This document shows positions 1-8,528 of a stretch of DNA of 64,000 bases, piece by piece. Source of the DNA: Rhodomicrobium sp. (GTDB lineage Bacteria; Pseudomonadota; Alphaproteobacteria; Rhizobiales; HXMU1428-3); the NCBI GenBank assembly GCA_021604665.1, contig BQJK01000004.1, forward strand, positions 62,001 to 126,000, given 5' to 3'. The notes beneath the pieces are model-generated. The model was not told the origin of the DNA. It saw nothing but the letters and a program-made list of their open reading frames with translations, and searched no databases. How positions within the stretch are numbered: position 1 is the stretch's first letter; each line of letters starts with the position of its first letter. The translations under genes and the position numbers were made by a program.

Positions 1-1
1 A

Positions 2-55
2 AAAATGGCCAATAAATGGATAAAAGCGCTGGAAAAAGAAGGCCTCAGCAGTTAA
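2..55 (+). CDS. argH: 3' end of a gene, probably argininosuccinate lyase (partial)
   Basis: Only the last 17 codons are in the window, ending in a TAA stop. The visible tail ends in ANKWIKALEKEGLSS, a Trp/Lys-rich helical end that resembles the C-terminus of ArgH, the last enzyme of arginine synthesis. The main support is context: in many alphaproteobacteria argH is directly followed by a small lipoprotein gene (lptM) and lysA, as here. The identity is inferred from synteny; the residues alone do not prove it. Confidence 0.45.
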   Translation, partial: KMANKWIKALEKEGLSS

Positions 56-80
56 CTTGCAGCCATAGGGCAGCCTGTTT

Positions 81-146
81 GCGCGTTGCGGCCCGCAAAT
101 AAATGACTTTTATACGTTTTAAAGCTATTAAACGTAGTGGCCGCGC
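81..146. repeat. Nested inverted repeats downstream of the probable argH
   Basis: A 7-bp perfect inverted repeat (TACGTTT at 113-119 with AAACGTA at 130-136) lies inside a second one (GCGGCC at 88-93 with GGCCGC at 139-144). Together they could fold into a stem-loop 30-90 nt after the upstream stop codon. There is no run of T after it, so it is not a standard intrinsic terminator. It could be a processing or 3'-end structure between the probable argH and lptM. Confidence 0.35.
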
Positions 147-190
147 ATTAGCCAGGCCATAACCCGGCCTCAAGGCTAATAACACTTTTT

Positions 191-268
191 AAGGCCGAAA
201 TACTAATTAAGGCCGAAATACTAAGGCCAAATTACTAAGGCCAAAATACTAAGGCCAAAATACTAAGG
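191..268 (+). repeat. 14-bp tandem repeat leading into the lptM ribosome-binding site
   Basis: Five copies of a 14-bp unit, AAGGCCRAAWTACT, are visible at 191-204, 209-222, 223-236, 237-250 and 251-264. A 4-bp AATT insert separates copies 1 and 2. The next AAGG (265-268) begins the lptM Shine-Dalgarno sequence AAGGAAAGAG. Every unit therefore starts with the same AAGG core that forms the ribosome-binding site. Such an array can change copy number by slippage; that this alters lptM translation is inference. Confidence 0.85.
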
Positions 269-278
269 AAAGAGACCC

Positions 279-461
279 ATGTCCCTCCGCTTCGCACTAG
301 CTATGATCCTTCTAGGAGCCCTAACAAGCTTCACCACAGCATGCGGTGTGCGTGGCCCGCTGGAGCAACCCCCCTCAGCCAAAACAGCTGAAGGCGAGCC
401 GGTGCTGACAGAAGAAGACAAGCCTCATCGCGGTTTTATTCTTGATCGCATCCTGGATTAA
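279..461 (+). CDS. lptM: LptM (YifL-like) small outer-membrane lipoprotein
   Basis: A 60-residue lipoprotein precursor: a basic and hydrophobic signal at residues 2-20, then a weak lipobox ending TTAC at Cys22. Right after the cysteine comes CGVRGPLEQPP, the family signature (C-G-x-x-G-P-L-x-x-P-P). Known role: LptM helps the LptD-LptE complex, which inserts LPS into the outer membrane, to mature its disulfides. The start ATG has a good Shine-Dalgarno sequence, AAGGA, 9 nt upstream, at the end of the 14-bp repeat array. The gene sits just before lysA, a common alphaproteobacterial order. The lipobox is not ideal (Thr at -3), but the rest fits well. Confidence 0.85.
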   Translation: MSLRFALAMILLGALTSFTTACGVRGPLEQPPSAKTAEGEPVLTEEDKPHRGFILDRILD

Positions 462-577
462 GCTTAGCACTTCTCCTCAAAAAAGGAGACCAAAGCGCTA
501 ACAGCTGTAAACCCATCCCTGAAATGGGAGCAGGCGGCCAGAAAGCCCCCTTACCATCCAAACCAAAAATAATAATC

Positions 578-1843
578 ATGCACCATTTCACCTATAAAGC
601 AGGGGCCCTTCACGCAGAAGATGTGCCCATCACAACCATCGCAGACGCAGTCGGCACCCCTTTCTATTGCTATTCAACAGCCACGCTAGAGCGCCACTAC
701 AACGTCTTTAATGACGCGCTCGCAAGGTTCGACCATCTCATTTGTTTCGCCCTCAAGGCCAATTCCAATCAGGCGGTTATCAAAACCCTTGGCAATCTCG
801 GTGCCGGTATGGATGTCGTCTCTGAAGGTGAGCTGCGCCGCGCCCTCATGGCTGGTGTTCCTGGTGAAAAAATCTGTTTCTCCGGTGTTGGCAAAACCCG
901 CGATGAAATGGCCTATGCCCTGAAAAGCGGCATTTTAAGCTTCAATATAGAATCTGAGCCAGAGCTAACAGTGCTCAGCGAAACAGCAACATCTCTCGGC
1001 CTCACAGCCAATATCGCCATCCGCGTAAATCCGGATGTAGACGCAAAAACCCATGCCAAAATCTCAACTGGCAAGGCAGAAAATAAATTTGGCGTACCAT
1101 TTAAAGACGCATTGAGGGTCTATGCCCATGCCGCCAGCCTGCCAGGGCTTAAGGTGCACGGCGTTCATATGCATATCGGCAGCCAGATCACAGATCTCAC
1201 CCCATTTAAAAATGCCTTCCTTTTAATGAGAGAGCTGGTCATAGCCCTTCGCAATGCCGGCCATAGCATCACACATATAGATCTTGGCGGCGGCCTTGGC
1301 ATCCCCTATGAGGAAACAGCAGAAGCCCCCCCTCACCCGGATCTTTATGCCGATATTATCGAGAACACCGTTGGAGACCTCGGCGCGACATTCATCTTCG
1401 AGCCCGGCCGCCTGATCACCGGCAATGCCGGCATTCTTGTTTCCAAACTGCTCTACTATAAAGAGGGTGAAGCCAAAGATTTTATGATTGTTGACACCGC
1501 GATGAACGACCTCATCCGCCCAACATTATATGACGCCTACCACCAAATTCTTCCCATAGCGGAACAGCAAGCAAGCGCCCCAAAATACCTGATGGATGTG
1601 GTTGGCCCTGTTTGTGAAACCGGAGATTTTCTGGCTGAGAACCGTGAGCTCCCGCGCCTCGCACCAGATGATCTCATCGCCATACTCTCAGCCGGGGCGT
1701 ACGGCGCTGTGCAAAGCTGCACCTATAACAGCCGCCCTCTCATCCCTGAGGTTATGGTCAAAGGCGAAGAGTTTGCCATCATACGGCCGCGCCCCACCCT
1801 TGAAGAGCTGATTAATCTGGATAAGCTGCCCAACTGGCTATAA
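578..1843 (+). CDS. lysA: Diaminopimelate decarboxylase
   Basis: Catalyses the last step of lysine synthesis, meso-diaminopimelate to L-lysine plus CO2, with pyridoxal phosphate. Visible motifs in order: FALKANSN (the Lys binds PLP), HIGSQI, the glycine-rich phosphate loop GGGLG, EPGR, and the dimer-interface motif CETGD. The length, 421 residues, is normal for the family. The reading frame is open from an ATG at 524, but I chose the ATG at 578 because MHHFTYKAG aligns with the usual start of LysA; the extra 18 residues have no family counterpart. Neither ATG has a strong Shine-Dalgarno sequence, so the start is fairly but not fully certain. Confidence 0.93.
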   Translation: MHHFTYKAGALHAEDVPITTIADAVGTPFYCYSTATLERHYNVFNDALARFDHLICFALKANSNQAVIKTLGNLGAGMDVVSEGELRRALMAGVPGEKICFSGVGKTRDEMAYALKSGILSFNIESEPELTVLSETATSLGLTANIAIRVNPDVDAKTHAKISTGKAENKFGVPFKDALRVYAHAASLPGLKVHGVHMHIGSQITDLTPFKNAFLLMRELVIALRNAGHSITHIDLGGGLGIPYEETAEAPPHPDLYADIIENTVGDLGATFIFEPGRLITGNAGILVSKLLYYKEGEAKDFMIVDTAMNDLIRPTLYDAYHQILPIAEQQASAPKYLMDVVGPVCETGDFLAENRELPRLAPDDLIAILSAGAYGAVQSCTYNSRPLIPEVMVKGEEFAIIRPRPTLEELINLDKLPNWL

Positions 1844-1870
1844 ACCACACCCCGATTAAATCAACTCAGA

Positions 1871-1903
1871 GGCATTTACACGCCGTTTCCAGCGGTAAAT
1901 GCC
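1871..1903 (+). terminator. Stem-loop after lysA without a T-run
   Basis: GGCATTTAC (1871-1879) pairs perfectly with GTAAATGCC (1895-1903), and CGC/GCG can extend the stem inward across one bulged base. It lies 28 nt after the lysA stop. There is no T-run after it, so it may be an atypical terminator or an mRNA-stabilising hairpin between lysA and the DUF4175 gene. Confidence 0.4.
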
Positions 1904-2072
1904 CCTTAAGGCTGCAATATCTTCTGATGCAGCGATCTTTGCTCAACCCTAAATTCGCCCACATCTCACAATAATCTTACCACAAGGGACGCGCGTTATG
2001 ATGGGCAGCCCCCTAAAACCATGCTAAATTTTACAAAATGAGAGCACGGATAAAGAGCATAAGGTACAGACA

Positions 2073-4790
2073 TTGAACCAGAAGAATATGCACTCACAAT
2101 CAAATCACCCTCAAAGTGAGACATCATCTCACACAGAAAAACGACATGAGGGTGAACGCCTCCTGACCCGCAAATTACGCTGGAGCAAATTTGCCATCCT
2201 ATTGGAGCGCTTATGGCTGCGCCTCTGGGCCCCGGCCAGTGTTATCGCCATCTTTGTTATAGTCTCTCTGTTTGGTCTCTGGTCCTATTTAAACCCGCTT
2301 GCTCACCGGCTTCTGCTGGCAGTTTTCCTGTTTGCGCTCGTTGGTGCACTCATCCCCTTACTCTCACTACGCTGGCCGCGAGACGCAGAAGCCCTGCGCC
2401 GCCTTGATAAAAACTCAACCCTGCCGCACCAGCCCGCGCAAGCGTTCAGAGACCATCTCGGCCCAGCAATGGAACAGAGCTCAACAAGAGCCATCTGGCT
2501 CCAGTTTAAAGAGCGGTTGGTTGAAAAAATCCGCAATCTTAGAGTTAGCCCGCCCCAGCCCAACACAGCCAGCAAAGACCCCTATGCCCTAAGGGCACTG
2601 CTTCTGCTCACCCTAGTCGCTGGTTTATTTTTTCAAGCTGGCAATATCGGCACATTATTCAATAAAGCCTTCGCTCTTCCCCCAATGACAGACACCAAAA
2701 GCCTGCGTATTGATGCGTGGGTAACACCGCCAGACTATACGGGCCAGCCCCCCATTTTAATATCTGATGGCGGCCGCAATGAAACACCCGGCGAGGCCCC
2801 CCGCACCAGCTTTAAAGTACCCGAAAATTCCACACTTACTATCCGTGTGAATGGCAGCAATATTTCTAGAGTGGCAGTAAAAACCGTAAATGAAGCGGTT
2901 AAAAAACCAACCAGCCAAGCCGCCAATAGGCTGCCAGCTAACCAGAAAACACCCGCTGAAGAGAGCCCGGCTCAGCAAAAAACAGCGAATAAAACCAACA
3001 GCGACAGAAATAAGAAAAGCCGCGAATTTCAGATCAGCTTAAAGAAAGACGGCCCACTCCAGCTCACTTTGGATGAAATTCCCCTGAAAGACTGGACCTT
3101 CACTATCATCGAAGATATGCCGCCAATCATCGGCCTTATCGAAATGCCGGTGAAAGCACAGAGCGGTGCCTTAAAGCTTAAATATCGCCTGGCAGATGAT
3201 TACGGCATCATCCGCGCCAAAAGCCGAATAGATAATGTCACCTTTGATGGCATAGATAGCGCCGCTGAAACAGATGAAGACCGCCGCCCCCTTGGCGACC
3301 CACCCGAATTTCCATTGAATTTACCTCAGCTTGTCACGAAAGAAGGCAAGGCTGAAACCTTTAAAGATCTCACCAGTCACCCCTGGGCTGGTCTCACAGG
3401 TGATCTTTACCTCATTGCAGAAGATGAAGGCGGCAACAAATCGAAAAGCCCGCATATTAAGCTCCTCATTCCTGAAACAGAGTTCACCAAGCCAATGGCG
3501 AAAAATATCATTCGCCTGAGAAAGCAATTGATCATCGCGCCCTATGAATCGCGCCTCGTGGCCCGCTCTATCAGCGCCTTAAAAAGAGATAAAAAACCAT
3601 TTGAAAAAGACCTGACCCTTTATCTAGGCCTCGGCATCGCAGCAAACCGACTTGATAACGCCGTGTCCCGCCGGGAAAAAGAAGAAGTCGCCAGCCTGCT
3701 CTATAAGTTGGCCCGCCATGTTGAAGATGGCGACCTCTCAGCAGCCGAGCGCGAATTACGCACGGCACAAGAAGCGCTGCGCAAAGCTTTAGAGCAGAAC
3801 GCCCCGGCTAATGAGCTGCAAAAACGCATTGATGAGCTGAGAAAAGCCCTGCAAAAATATATGCAGGCCCTAGCCAAACAACAAGAAAAGCAAAACGCAC
3901 AGAATAATCAAAACCAACAAGATCAGAACGGTCAGGATGTTAACCCGCAAGATCTTGAGCAGATGCTCAAAACCATCGAAGAGCTTGCAAAATCAGGCTC
4001 TAAGGATTTGGCAAAACAGATGCTCAGCCAAATGCAAAATATGCTGGAGAATTTAGAGACCGGCAAAAACAACAATCGCGATCAGCAAAACCAAACCGCC
4101 AAAGACCTTGAAGAACTGGGTAAAATTCTGCGCGAACAACAAAAACTTATGGATGAGACCTACCAGGAGCGCCGCCAGAGCCAGCAGCAAAACCGTGAGC
4201 GCATGCGCCAGCAACAACAAGGTGACCGTCCCAGCCAACAACAGGGCCAGCGCGGTGGCAAGCAACAGCCCGGCCAGAAAGGCCGCCAGCAAATGGGGCA
4301 AAATGGACAACACAGCCAACAAGGTCAATCGCTAGAGCAGCAGCAGCAATCCTTGCAGGAGAAGTTAAAACAACTCATGGATCAGATGCGCCGCCAACAA
4401 GGCGGCAAAGGCCAGCAATCACTGGATAATGCCCGCGATGCCATGGGCCGTGCCCAACAGCAGTTAAAAGGCGATAATCTTGGTGAAGCCCTCACAGAAG
4501 AGGGCCAGGCCCTTGATCAGCTTCGCCGCGGCATGGAGCAAATGGCACGCCAGATGCAAAAAGGCCAGCCCGGCAAAGGCGGCGGCAAACGCACTGGCGG
4601 CAGAGATCCCCTTGGCCGCCCCGGAAGCCCAAGCGGTCTTGACACAAGTGAGAGCACCAAAGTGCCTGATGAAATTGAAATTCAGCGCGCTAGAGAAATC
4701 CTGCGCAACCTGCAGGACAAGCTGAGCGATCCAAACCGCCCGGCCCCCGAAATAGATTATTTCGAGCGCTTACTTAAGCGGTTCAATTAA
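2073..4790 (+). CDS. DUF4175 (TIGR02302 family) membrane protein with Gln-rich coiled-coil tail
   Basis: A 905-residue protein of the TIGR02302/DUF4175 family, conserved in alphaproteobacteria and of unknown function. The N-terminal part has two adjacent membrane segments (about 55-100) and a third (about 172-195). A periplasmic region to about residue 500 follows, with a charged low-complexity insert near 280-320. The C-terminal 350 residues are very rich in Gln, Lys and Glu and should form long coiled coils. The start is TTG at 2073, supported by AAGG 8 nt upstream (2061-2064); an ATG five codons later is the alternative. It follows lysA on the same strand after a 229-bp gap, a recurrent order. 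A cell-envelope role is likely from the topology but unproven. Confidence 0.8.
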   Translation: MNQKNMHSQSNHPQSETSSHTEKRHEGERLLTRKLRWSKFAILLERLWLRLWAPASVIAIFVIVSLFGLWSYLNPLAHRLLLAVFLFALVGALIPLLSLRWPRDAEALRRLDKNSTLPHQPAQAFRDHLGPAMEQSSTRAIWLQFKERLVEKIRNLRVSPPQPNTASKDPYALRALLLLTLVAGLFFQAGNIGTLFNKAFALPPMTDTKSLRIDAWVTPPDYTGQPPILISDGGRNETPGEAPRTSFKVPENSTLTIRVNGSNISRVAVKTVNEAVKKPTSQAANRLPANQKTPAEESPAQQKTANKTNSDRNKKSREFQISLKKDGPLQLTLDEIPLKDWTFTIIEDMPPIIGLIEMPVKAQSGALKLKYRLADDYGIIRAKSRIDNVTFDGIDSAAETDEDRRPLGDPPEFPLNLPQLVTKEGKAETFKDLTSHPWAGLTGDLYLIAEDEGGNKSKSPHIKLLIPETEFTKPMAKNIIRLRKQLIIAPYESRLVARSISALKRDKKPFEKDLTLYLGLGIAANRLDNAVSRREKEEVASLLYKLARHVEDGDLSAAERELRTAQEALRKALEQNAPANELQKRIDELRKALQKYMQALAKQQEKQNAQNNQNQQDQNGQDVNPQDLEQMLKTIEELAKSGSKDLAKQMLSQMQNMLENLETGKNNNRDQQNQTAKDLEELGKILREQQKLMDETYQERRQSQQQNRERMRQQQQGDRPSQQQGQRGGKQQPGQKGRQQMGQNGQHSQQGQSLEQQQQSLQEKLKQLMDQMRRQQGGKGQQSLDNARDAMGRAQQQLKGDNLGEALTEEGQALDQLRRGMEQMARQMQKGQPGKGGGKRTGGRDPLGRPGSPSGLDTSESTKVPDEIEIQRAREILRNLQDKLSDPNRPAPEIDYFERLLKRFN

Positions 4791-4842
4791 GAGCATTTTG
4801 TTTATTATCTGGAGTGCTAATGCCTGAAAACTGCTGGTAATA

Positions 4843-5235
4843 TCAGCAAAGCCCGGCAATCCGGCTTCTCATAGGCGCATGGCGAAGCGCGCTGCCTACA
4901 GCATCGCGAATATCATCAAGGCTAAAAGGCTTCTGCAGAAATCCGATAACACAAGGCGGGAATTCTTCCGGCTTAACATCACTATAGCCGGTCATTAACA
5001 GCACCGGCAGATCAGGTTGTTGGCGATAACTTAGCCGCGCTAAAGTCACCCCATCAATTATTGGCATCCGAATATCACTAATCAAAAGCTGAAAACAATC
5101 ACCCGGCACCGTCAAGCAGCGCAAAGCCTCCTGCCCCTCATGCGCGGTCATCACAGCATGCCCATCAAGTTGCAATGCACGATACGTAAAATCGCGCACA
5201 GCCAGGTCATCTTCTGCAAGTAAAATATGCGCCAT
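4843..5235 (-). CDS. cpdR: CpdR-like single-domain response regulator
   Basis: A 130-residue stand-alone receiver domain with the acidic pair D9-D10 (LLAEDD), the phosphoacceptor D54 (SDIRMP), T82 (LMTGYS) and K102 (LQKPF), so it should be phosphorylatable. It closely fits CpdR, the CheY-like adaptor which, when unphosphorylated, primes ClpXP for cell-cycle-regulated proteolysis, for example of CtrA in Caulobacter. The ATG at 5235 was chosen over two ATG codons 2 and 4 codons upstream because MAHILLAEDD matches the family start and GGGGA sits at a proper distance. It lies just downstream of the MJ0042 zinc-ribbon gene and near ftsEX. The CpdR assignment rests on sequence pattern and neighbourhood. 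Confidence 0.82.
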   Translation of the reverse strand: MAHILLAEDDLAVRDFTYRALQLDGHAVMTAHEGQEALRCLTVPGDCFQLLISDIRMPIIDGVTLARLSYRQQPDLPVLLMTGYSDVKPEEFPPCVIGFLQKPFSLDDIRDAVGSALRHAPMRSRIAGLC

Positions 5236-5261
5236 GATCATCCCCATAACTGCTAATAGCG

Positions 5262-5321
5262 TTAACTATAGAAGCTGAAGATCAACAGATAGTTAATAAA
5301 TTTTAACGATTAAAGATTTAA
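5262..5321. promoter_or_regulatory. cpdR: AT-rich region upstream of cpdR with several TTAA motifs (possible CtrA-type sites)
   Basis: Five TTAA words occur at 5262, 5293, 5303, 5310 and 5318. The pair at 5293 and 5303 gives TTAA-N6-TTAAC, one base short of the CtrA consensus TTAA-N7-TTAA. It lies 58 bp or more upstream of the chosen cpdR start. CtrA control is only a suggestion: the spacing is wrong by one and the region is AT-rich, where TTAA occurs by chance. Confidence 0.25.
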
Positions 5322-5351
5322 AGGGCACCAACACTTGAACAACTAAATTCG

Positions 5352-6563
5352 CTAGTCCTCAAAGCGCAGCAGCAAATGTTTAGCCGTTGCTGGAGGGGCA
5401 GGGATGTCAGTGATAAAAGGCGCTTTCTCACCCGGCAATAATGGCTTATCCCGCACCTTCGCAACCCAACGGAAAACCTCGCGCCGGTCCTCAGAAAGAC
5501 CGCCAATAATTATAGGTGGCAGTTGTTTATAGCTATTTGTCTGGTTAGATATTTCGCCTTCGACCTGCAATATAATGCGGTCACCAACAGTCCGCCACCG
5601 TTGCTGAACATTGGTAAAAACAATACCTCGCACATTCACTGGCAATCCAATCGCATTATAAAGGCTAGCCATAGCAGGCGCGACACGCACTACAGAATCC
5701 CTAGCGAAAACCATCACCACAGTAAACAACAGCACAGCACTCGCATAACCAGCCCAACCGGCGGCAACCTTCTTATCCATCCGTTTCCAAATTGGCAGAG
5801 CCTGTGGGTCAGGCTCATCCGCCGCCACATCTTCCTTTTCAGCTTCAATTGAGGGATTATCAAACGGATCATCAAGCTCTTCAGACGGCTCGTCAGTCTG
5901 CGCAGTAGGTGCCTCGCCCTGAACACCAGACGGCTCTTCTTCAGCTGCTGCAACCTCATCTAAAGGCGGCGCGGGGTCATCATCAAATAGCCCGTCTATA
6001 TCGTCTTGTGAATTCGGCTCACCATCATCTTCTTCAGCCCCGCTAATTTCAGGCTCATCAAACAGGCTATCAATATCATCCTGTCCATTTTCCTTGCCGC
6101 CATCAACTACCGGCTCGTCAAACAACCCATCGATATCATCTTGGGAGTTTTCTTCAGAAACTTCTGGTTCAGCATCAAACTCCATATCAGGGGTTTCTTC
6201 TGCCGCAGCCTCCATCGGGGGATCAAACAGCTCATCAAGTGCGCCGCCGCCAGCCCCTTCCTCATCCGTAAGATCAAGCTCATCAAACAGGCTATCAATA
6301 TCATCTTGCCCATTCTCTTCGGCAAGCTCATCATTGTCGGTAATATCAAGTTCTTCGAATATTTCATCGGTAGGGGAAAGCGGTGGAATTTCTTCTTCAA
6401 CAGCCGCTTCAAGCGCATTAAGCTGATCAAGATCATCTAACAGGCTGTCATTATCCGCATGCCAAGTGTGGCTGCAACTCGTGCAACGCACTTTCGCACC
6501 TTCCGAAGGCAAGGCCTTGGGTAGTTCGTAATATGTGCTACATTCTGGACAAACGAGTATCAT
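5352..6563 (-). CDS. MJ0042-type zinc-ribbon membrane protein with acidic QDDID repeats
   Basis: A 403-residue protein. The N-terminus has a four-cysteine zinc ribbon of the MJ0042 type (CPEC near residue 5 and CTSC near 27). A strongly acidic region of about 220 residues follows, holding four near-identical copies of N-[GS]-Q-D-D-I-D-[SG]-L-F-D at about residues 84, 139, 159 and 184. One membrane segment lies at about 268-287, and a DUF3426-like C-terminal domain should be outside the membrane. The start ATG at 6563 gives MILVCPECSTYYELP, the usual family start; a TTG seven codons upstream is the alternative. Function is unknown. The repeats resemble the CheY-binding motif of FliM, notable because the next gene encodes the CheY-like CpdR. 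Confidence 0.75.
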   Translation of the reverse strand: MILVCPECSTYYELPKALPSEGAKVRCTSCSHTWHADNDSLLDDLDQLNALEAAVEEEIPPLSPTDEIFEELDITDNDELAEENGQDDIDSLFDELDLTDEEGAGGGALDELFDPPMEAAAEETPDMEFDAEPEVSEENSQDDIDGLFDEPVVDGGKENGQDDIDSLFDEPEISGAEEDDGEPNSQDDIDGLFDDDPAPPLDEVAAAEEEPSGVQGEAPTAQTDEPSEELDDPFDNPSIEAEKEDVAADEPDPQALPIWKRMDKKVAAGWAGYASAVLLFTVVMVFARDSVVRVAPAMASLYNAIGLPVNVRGIVFTNVQQRWRTVGDRIILQVEGEISNQTNSYKQLPPIIIGGLSEDRREVFRWVAKVRDKPLLPGEKAPFITDIPAPPATAKHLLLRFED

Positions 6564-6842
6564 GAGTAAAGACTGCCACACCAAAGCTGATTCGTGTCTA
6601 CCTGAAGAGTTAAGCGCTATTTACTTAAAGAAGCCCTTCAAAAGACAAAGTTATCCCCGCTTTGGCCGCATTCAGGGTCTAAATAAATTTTGAAATTCAT
6701 TTTATGGTCGTATATCACAATTAACTGTCCTTGCTAACGCAGGCGGCGGCACTCACTATGCGTTACATCTCAAAACGGCGGCTACCACTCAGATACGTGT
6801 ATTGAGCCCCAAATAAAACTCGGCAAAGAAGGTAGAAATACA

Positions 6843-7502
6843 TTGATTCGATTAGAAAATGTCGCGCTCCGTTACGGTCGAGGCCCTGAAATCCTTCGCG
6901 ATGTAAACTTCCATTTGCGCCCAGGCTCCCTTCACTTTCTAACAGGCCCCTCAGGCTCCGGCAAAACCAGCCTGCTTCGCCTGCTCTTCATGTCGATCCA
7001 ACCGACGCGCGGCCTCATTCACCTTTTCGGCCAGAATGTAACCCGCATCACCCCCTCACGCCGCGCTGATTTGCGCCGCCGCATCGGCATTGTATTCCAG
7101 GATTTTCGGTTATTAGACCATCTGACCACCTGGGAAAATGTCGCGCTGCCGCTGCGCGTCACCGGCAAAAAACCCGGCGAATACCAGGAAGATGTCACCG
7201 ACCTCTTGCAATGGGTTGGCCTTGGCGAGCGCATGTACGCGCTCTCTCCCGTGCTTTCAGGCGGTGAAAAGCAAAGAGCCGCCATCGCCCGCGCTGTGAT
7301 CGGCAAACCAGAACTACTGCTCGCTGACGAACCAACAGGTAACGTGGACCCCCAAATGGCCCGCCGCCTGCTACGTTTGTTCATTGAGCTAAACCGCCTT
7401 GGCACCTCGGTCATCATCGCGACTCACGACCATCAGCTCATGCAGCAATTCCAGGCCCCGCGCCTGGAATTACATGATGGCCGCATTCATCAGGTAGGCT
7501 GA
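6843..7502 (+). CDS. ftsE: Cell division ATP-binding protein FtsE
   Basis: ATPase of the FtsEX complex, which acts at the division septum and controls peptidoglycan hydrolases across the inner membrane. The 219-residue length is typical. Visible motifs: Walker A GPSGSGKT (35-42), signature LSGGEKQRAAIARA, and Walker B LLLADEPTGNVD followed by the switch His in IIATHDH. The start is TTG at 6843 with AAGG 10 nt upstream; MIRLENVALRYG then matches the normal FtsE beginning. The stop lies one base before the ftsX ATG, so the two are translated together. Confidence 0.94.
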   Translation: MIRLENVALRYGRGPEILRDVNFHLRPGSLHFLTGPSGSGKTSLLRLLFMSIQPTRGLIHLFGQNVTRITPSRRADLRRRIGIVFQDFRLLDHLTTWENVALPLRVTGKKPGEYQEDVTDLLQWVGLGERMYALSPVLSGGEKQRAAIARAVIGKPELLLADEPTGNVDPQMARRLLRLFIELNRLGTSVIIATHDHQLMQQFQAPRLELHDGRIHQVG

Positions 7503-7503
7503 T

Positions 7504-8487
7504 ATGACATATGACACCAACATGCCAGCGCCGGGAGGAAAAGAGCTCTACGCCCCCAAACGCCCGAAAGAGCGCAAATGGTCCAACCAGCCAACGCCAA
7601 TTGTTCAGGCGAAGTCCGTTACCGGCAGCTCGCTTGTTGTTGTGATCTCGATCATGTGTTTTCTTGCTTGCCTCACAGCCGGTGCGGTTTATCTGATCAA
7701 TCAATCCGCCGCCGCCTGGACAGACGACATCGCCAGTGAAGTCACCGTTCAGGTTGGCATCGACAGCAAAGGCAATATTGATGACAAACTGTCAAAGGTC
7801 GCCTTCTTCCTGACCAATCAAAGCGGTGTGAATGGCGTACGCCCCCTCCCCGCAGAAGAAAGCTCAGTACTCCTCGAGCCATGGCTTGGTGATGGCGCAA
7901 CCTTAAAAGACCTACCAATTCCAAGGCTTATCGCCGTTGAGCTTGACCGCGCGAACCCACCCAACATGACCGCGCTCAGAGAAACTCTGAATTCCAATTT
8001 CGAAAACACTTCACTGGATGACCATCGCCGCTGGCAATCACAAATCCAAACCGTTACCCGCTCCATGGCGCTTGGCGGCCTGGCTGTATTGATACTGGTC
8101 GGCTTTGCCACCACTGCCATCATCGTTTCTGCGACCCGCTCTGCCATGTCCTCCAACCGGGAAATTGTAGAGGTGCTGCATTTTGTTGGGGCCACAGACC
8201 GCTTCATCGCCCGCGAGTTTGAGCGTCACTTTCTCTCTCTCGGCATACGCTCAGGTCTGGTGGGGGCATCTGGCGCTCTGCTTATTTTTGTTTTTATGCC
8301 TTTTTTTATGCGGCTCCTTGGCGGCAGTAACATGACCAGCGCTGAAATCCGTCGCCTGCTTGGCAGTGCCGCGCTAGACCTGCCCGGGTTCATTCTTCTG
8401 GGCATTGTCGTGGTTGTCATCGCAGCCCTTTGCATGCTAACCACCCGCTATGGTGTTTACCGCATCCTCAATTCGCAGCATCACTAG
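7504..8487 (+). CDS. ftsX: Cell division protein FtsX
   Basis: Membrane subunit of FtsEX. The 327-residue protein has a cytoplasmic N-terminal tail, a first membrane segment at about 43-66, a periplasmic domain of about 115 residues, then three more membrane segments (about 187-210, 243-268, 293-318). This is the four-helix FtsX topology. EVLHFVGATDRFIAREF, before the third helix, is the conserved cytoplasmic loop that couples to FtsE. It starts one base after the ftsE stop. Confidence 0.92.
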   Translation: MTYDTNMPAPGGKELYAPKRPKERKWSNQPTPIVQAKSVTGSSLVVVISIMCFLACLTAGAVYLINQSAAAWTDDIASEVTVQVGIDSKGNIDDKLSKVAFFLTNQSGVNGVRPLPAEESSVLLEPWLGDGATLKDLPIPRLIAVELDRANPPNMTALRETLNSNFENTSLDDHRRWQSQIQTVTRSMALGGLAVLILVGFATTAIIVSATRSAMSSNREIVEVLHFVGATDRFIAREFERHFLSLGIRSGLVGASGALLIFVFMPFFMRLLGGSNMTSAEIRRLLGSAALDLPGFILLGIVVVVIAALCMLTTRYGVYRILNSQHH

Positions 8488-8528
8488 CGTTTTAGTTAGA
8501 CGGCGCAACAAAGGGAGAGATAAAAGAA

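Noticed and set aside
6094-6426. 110-residue Ser-rich plus-strand frame
   Set aside because: Its Ser repeats are simply the antisense of the Asp/Glu-rich repeats in the MJ0042 protein.
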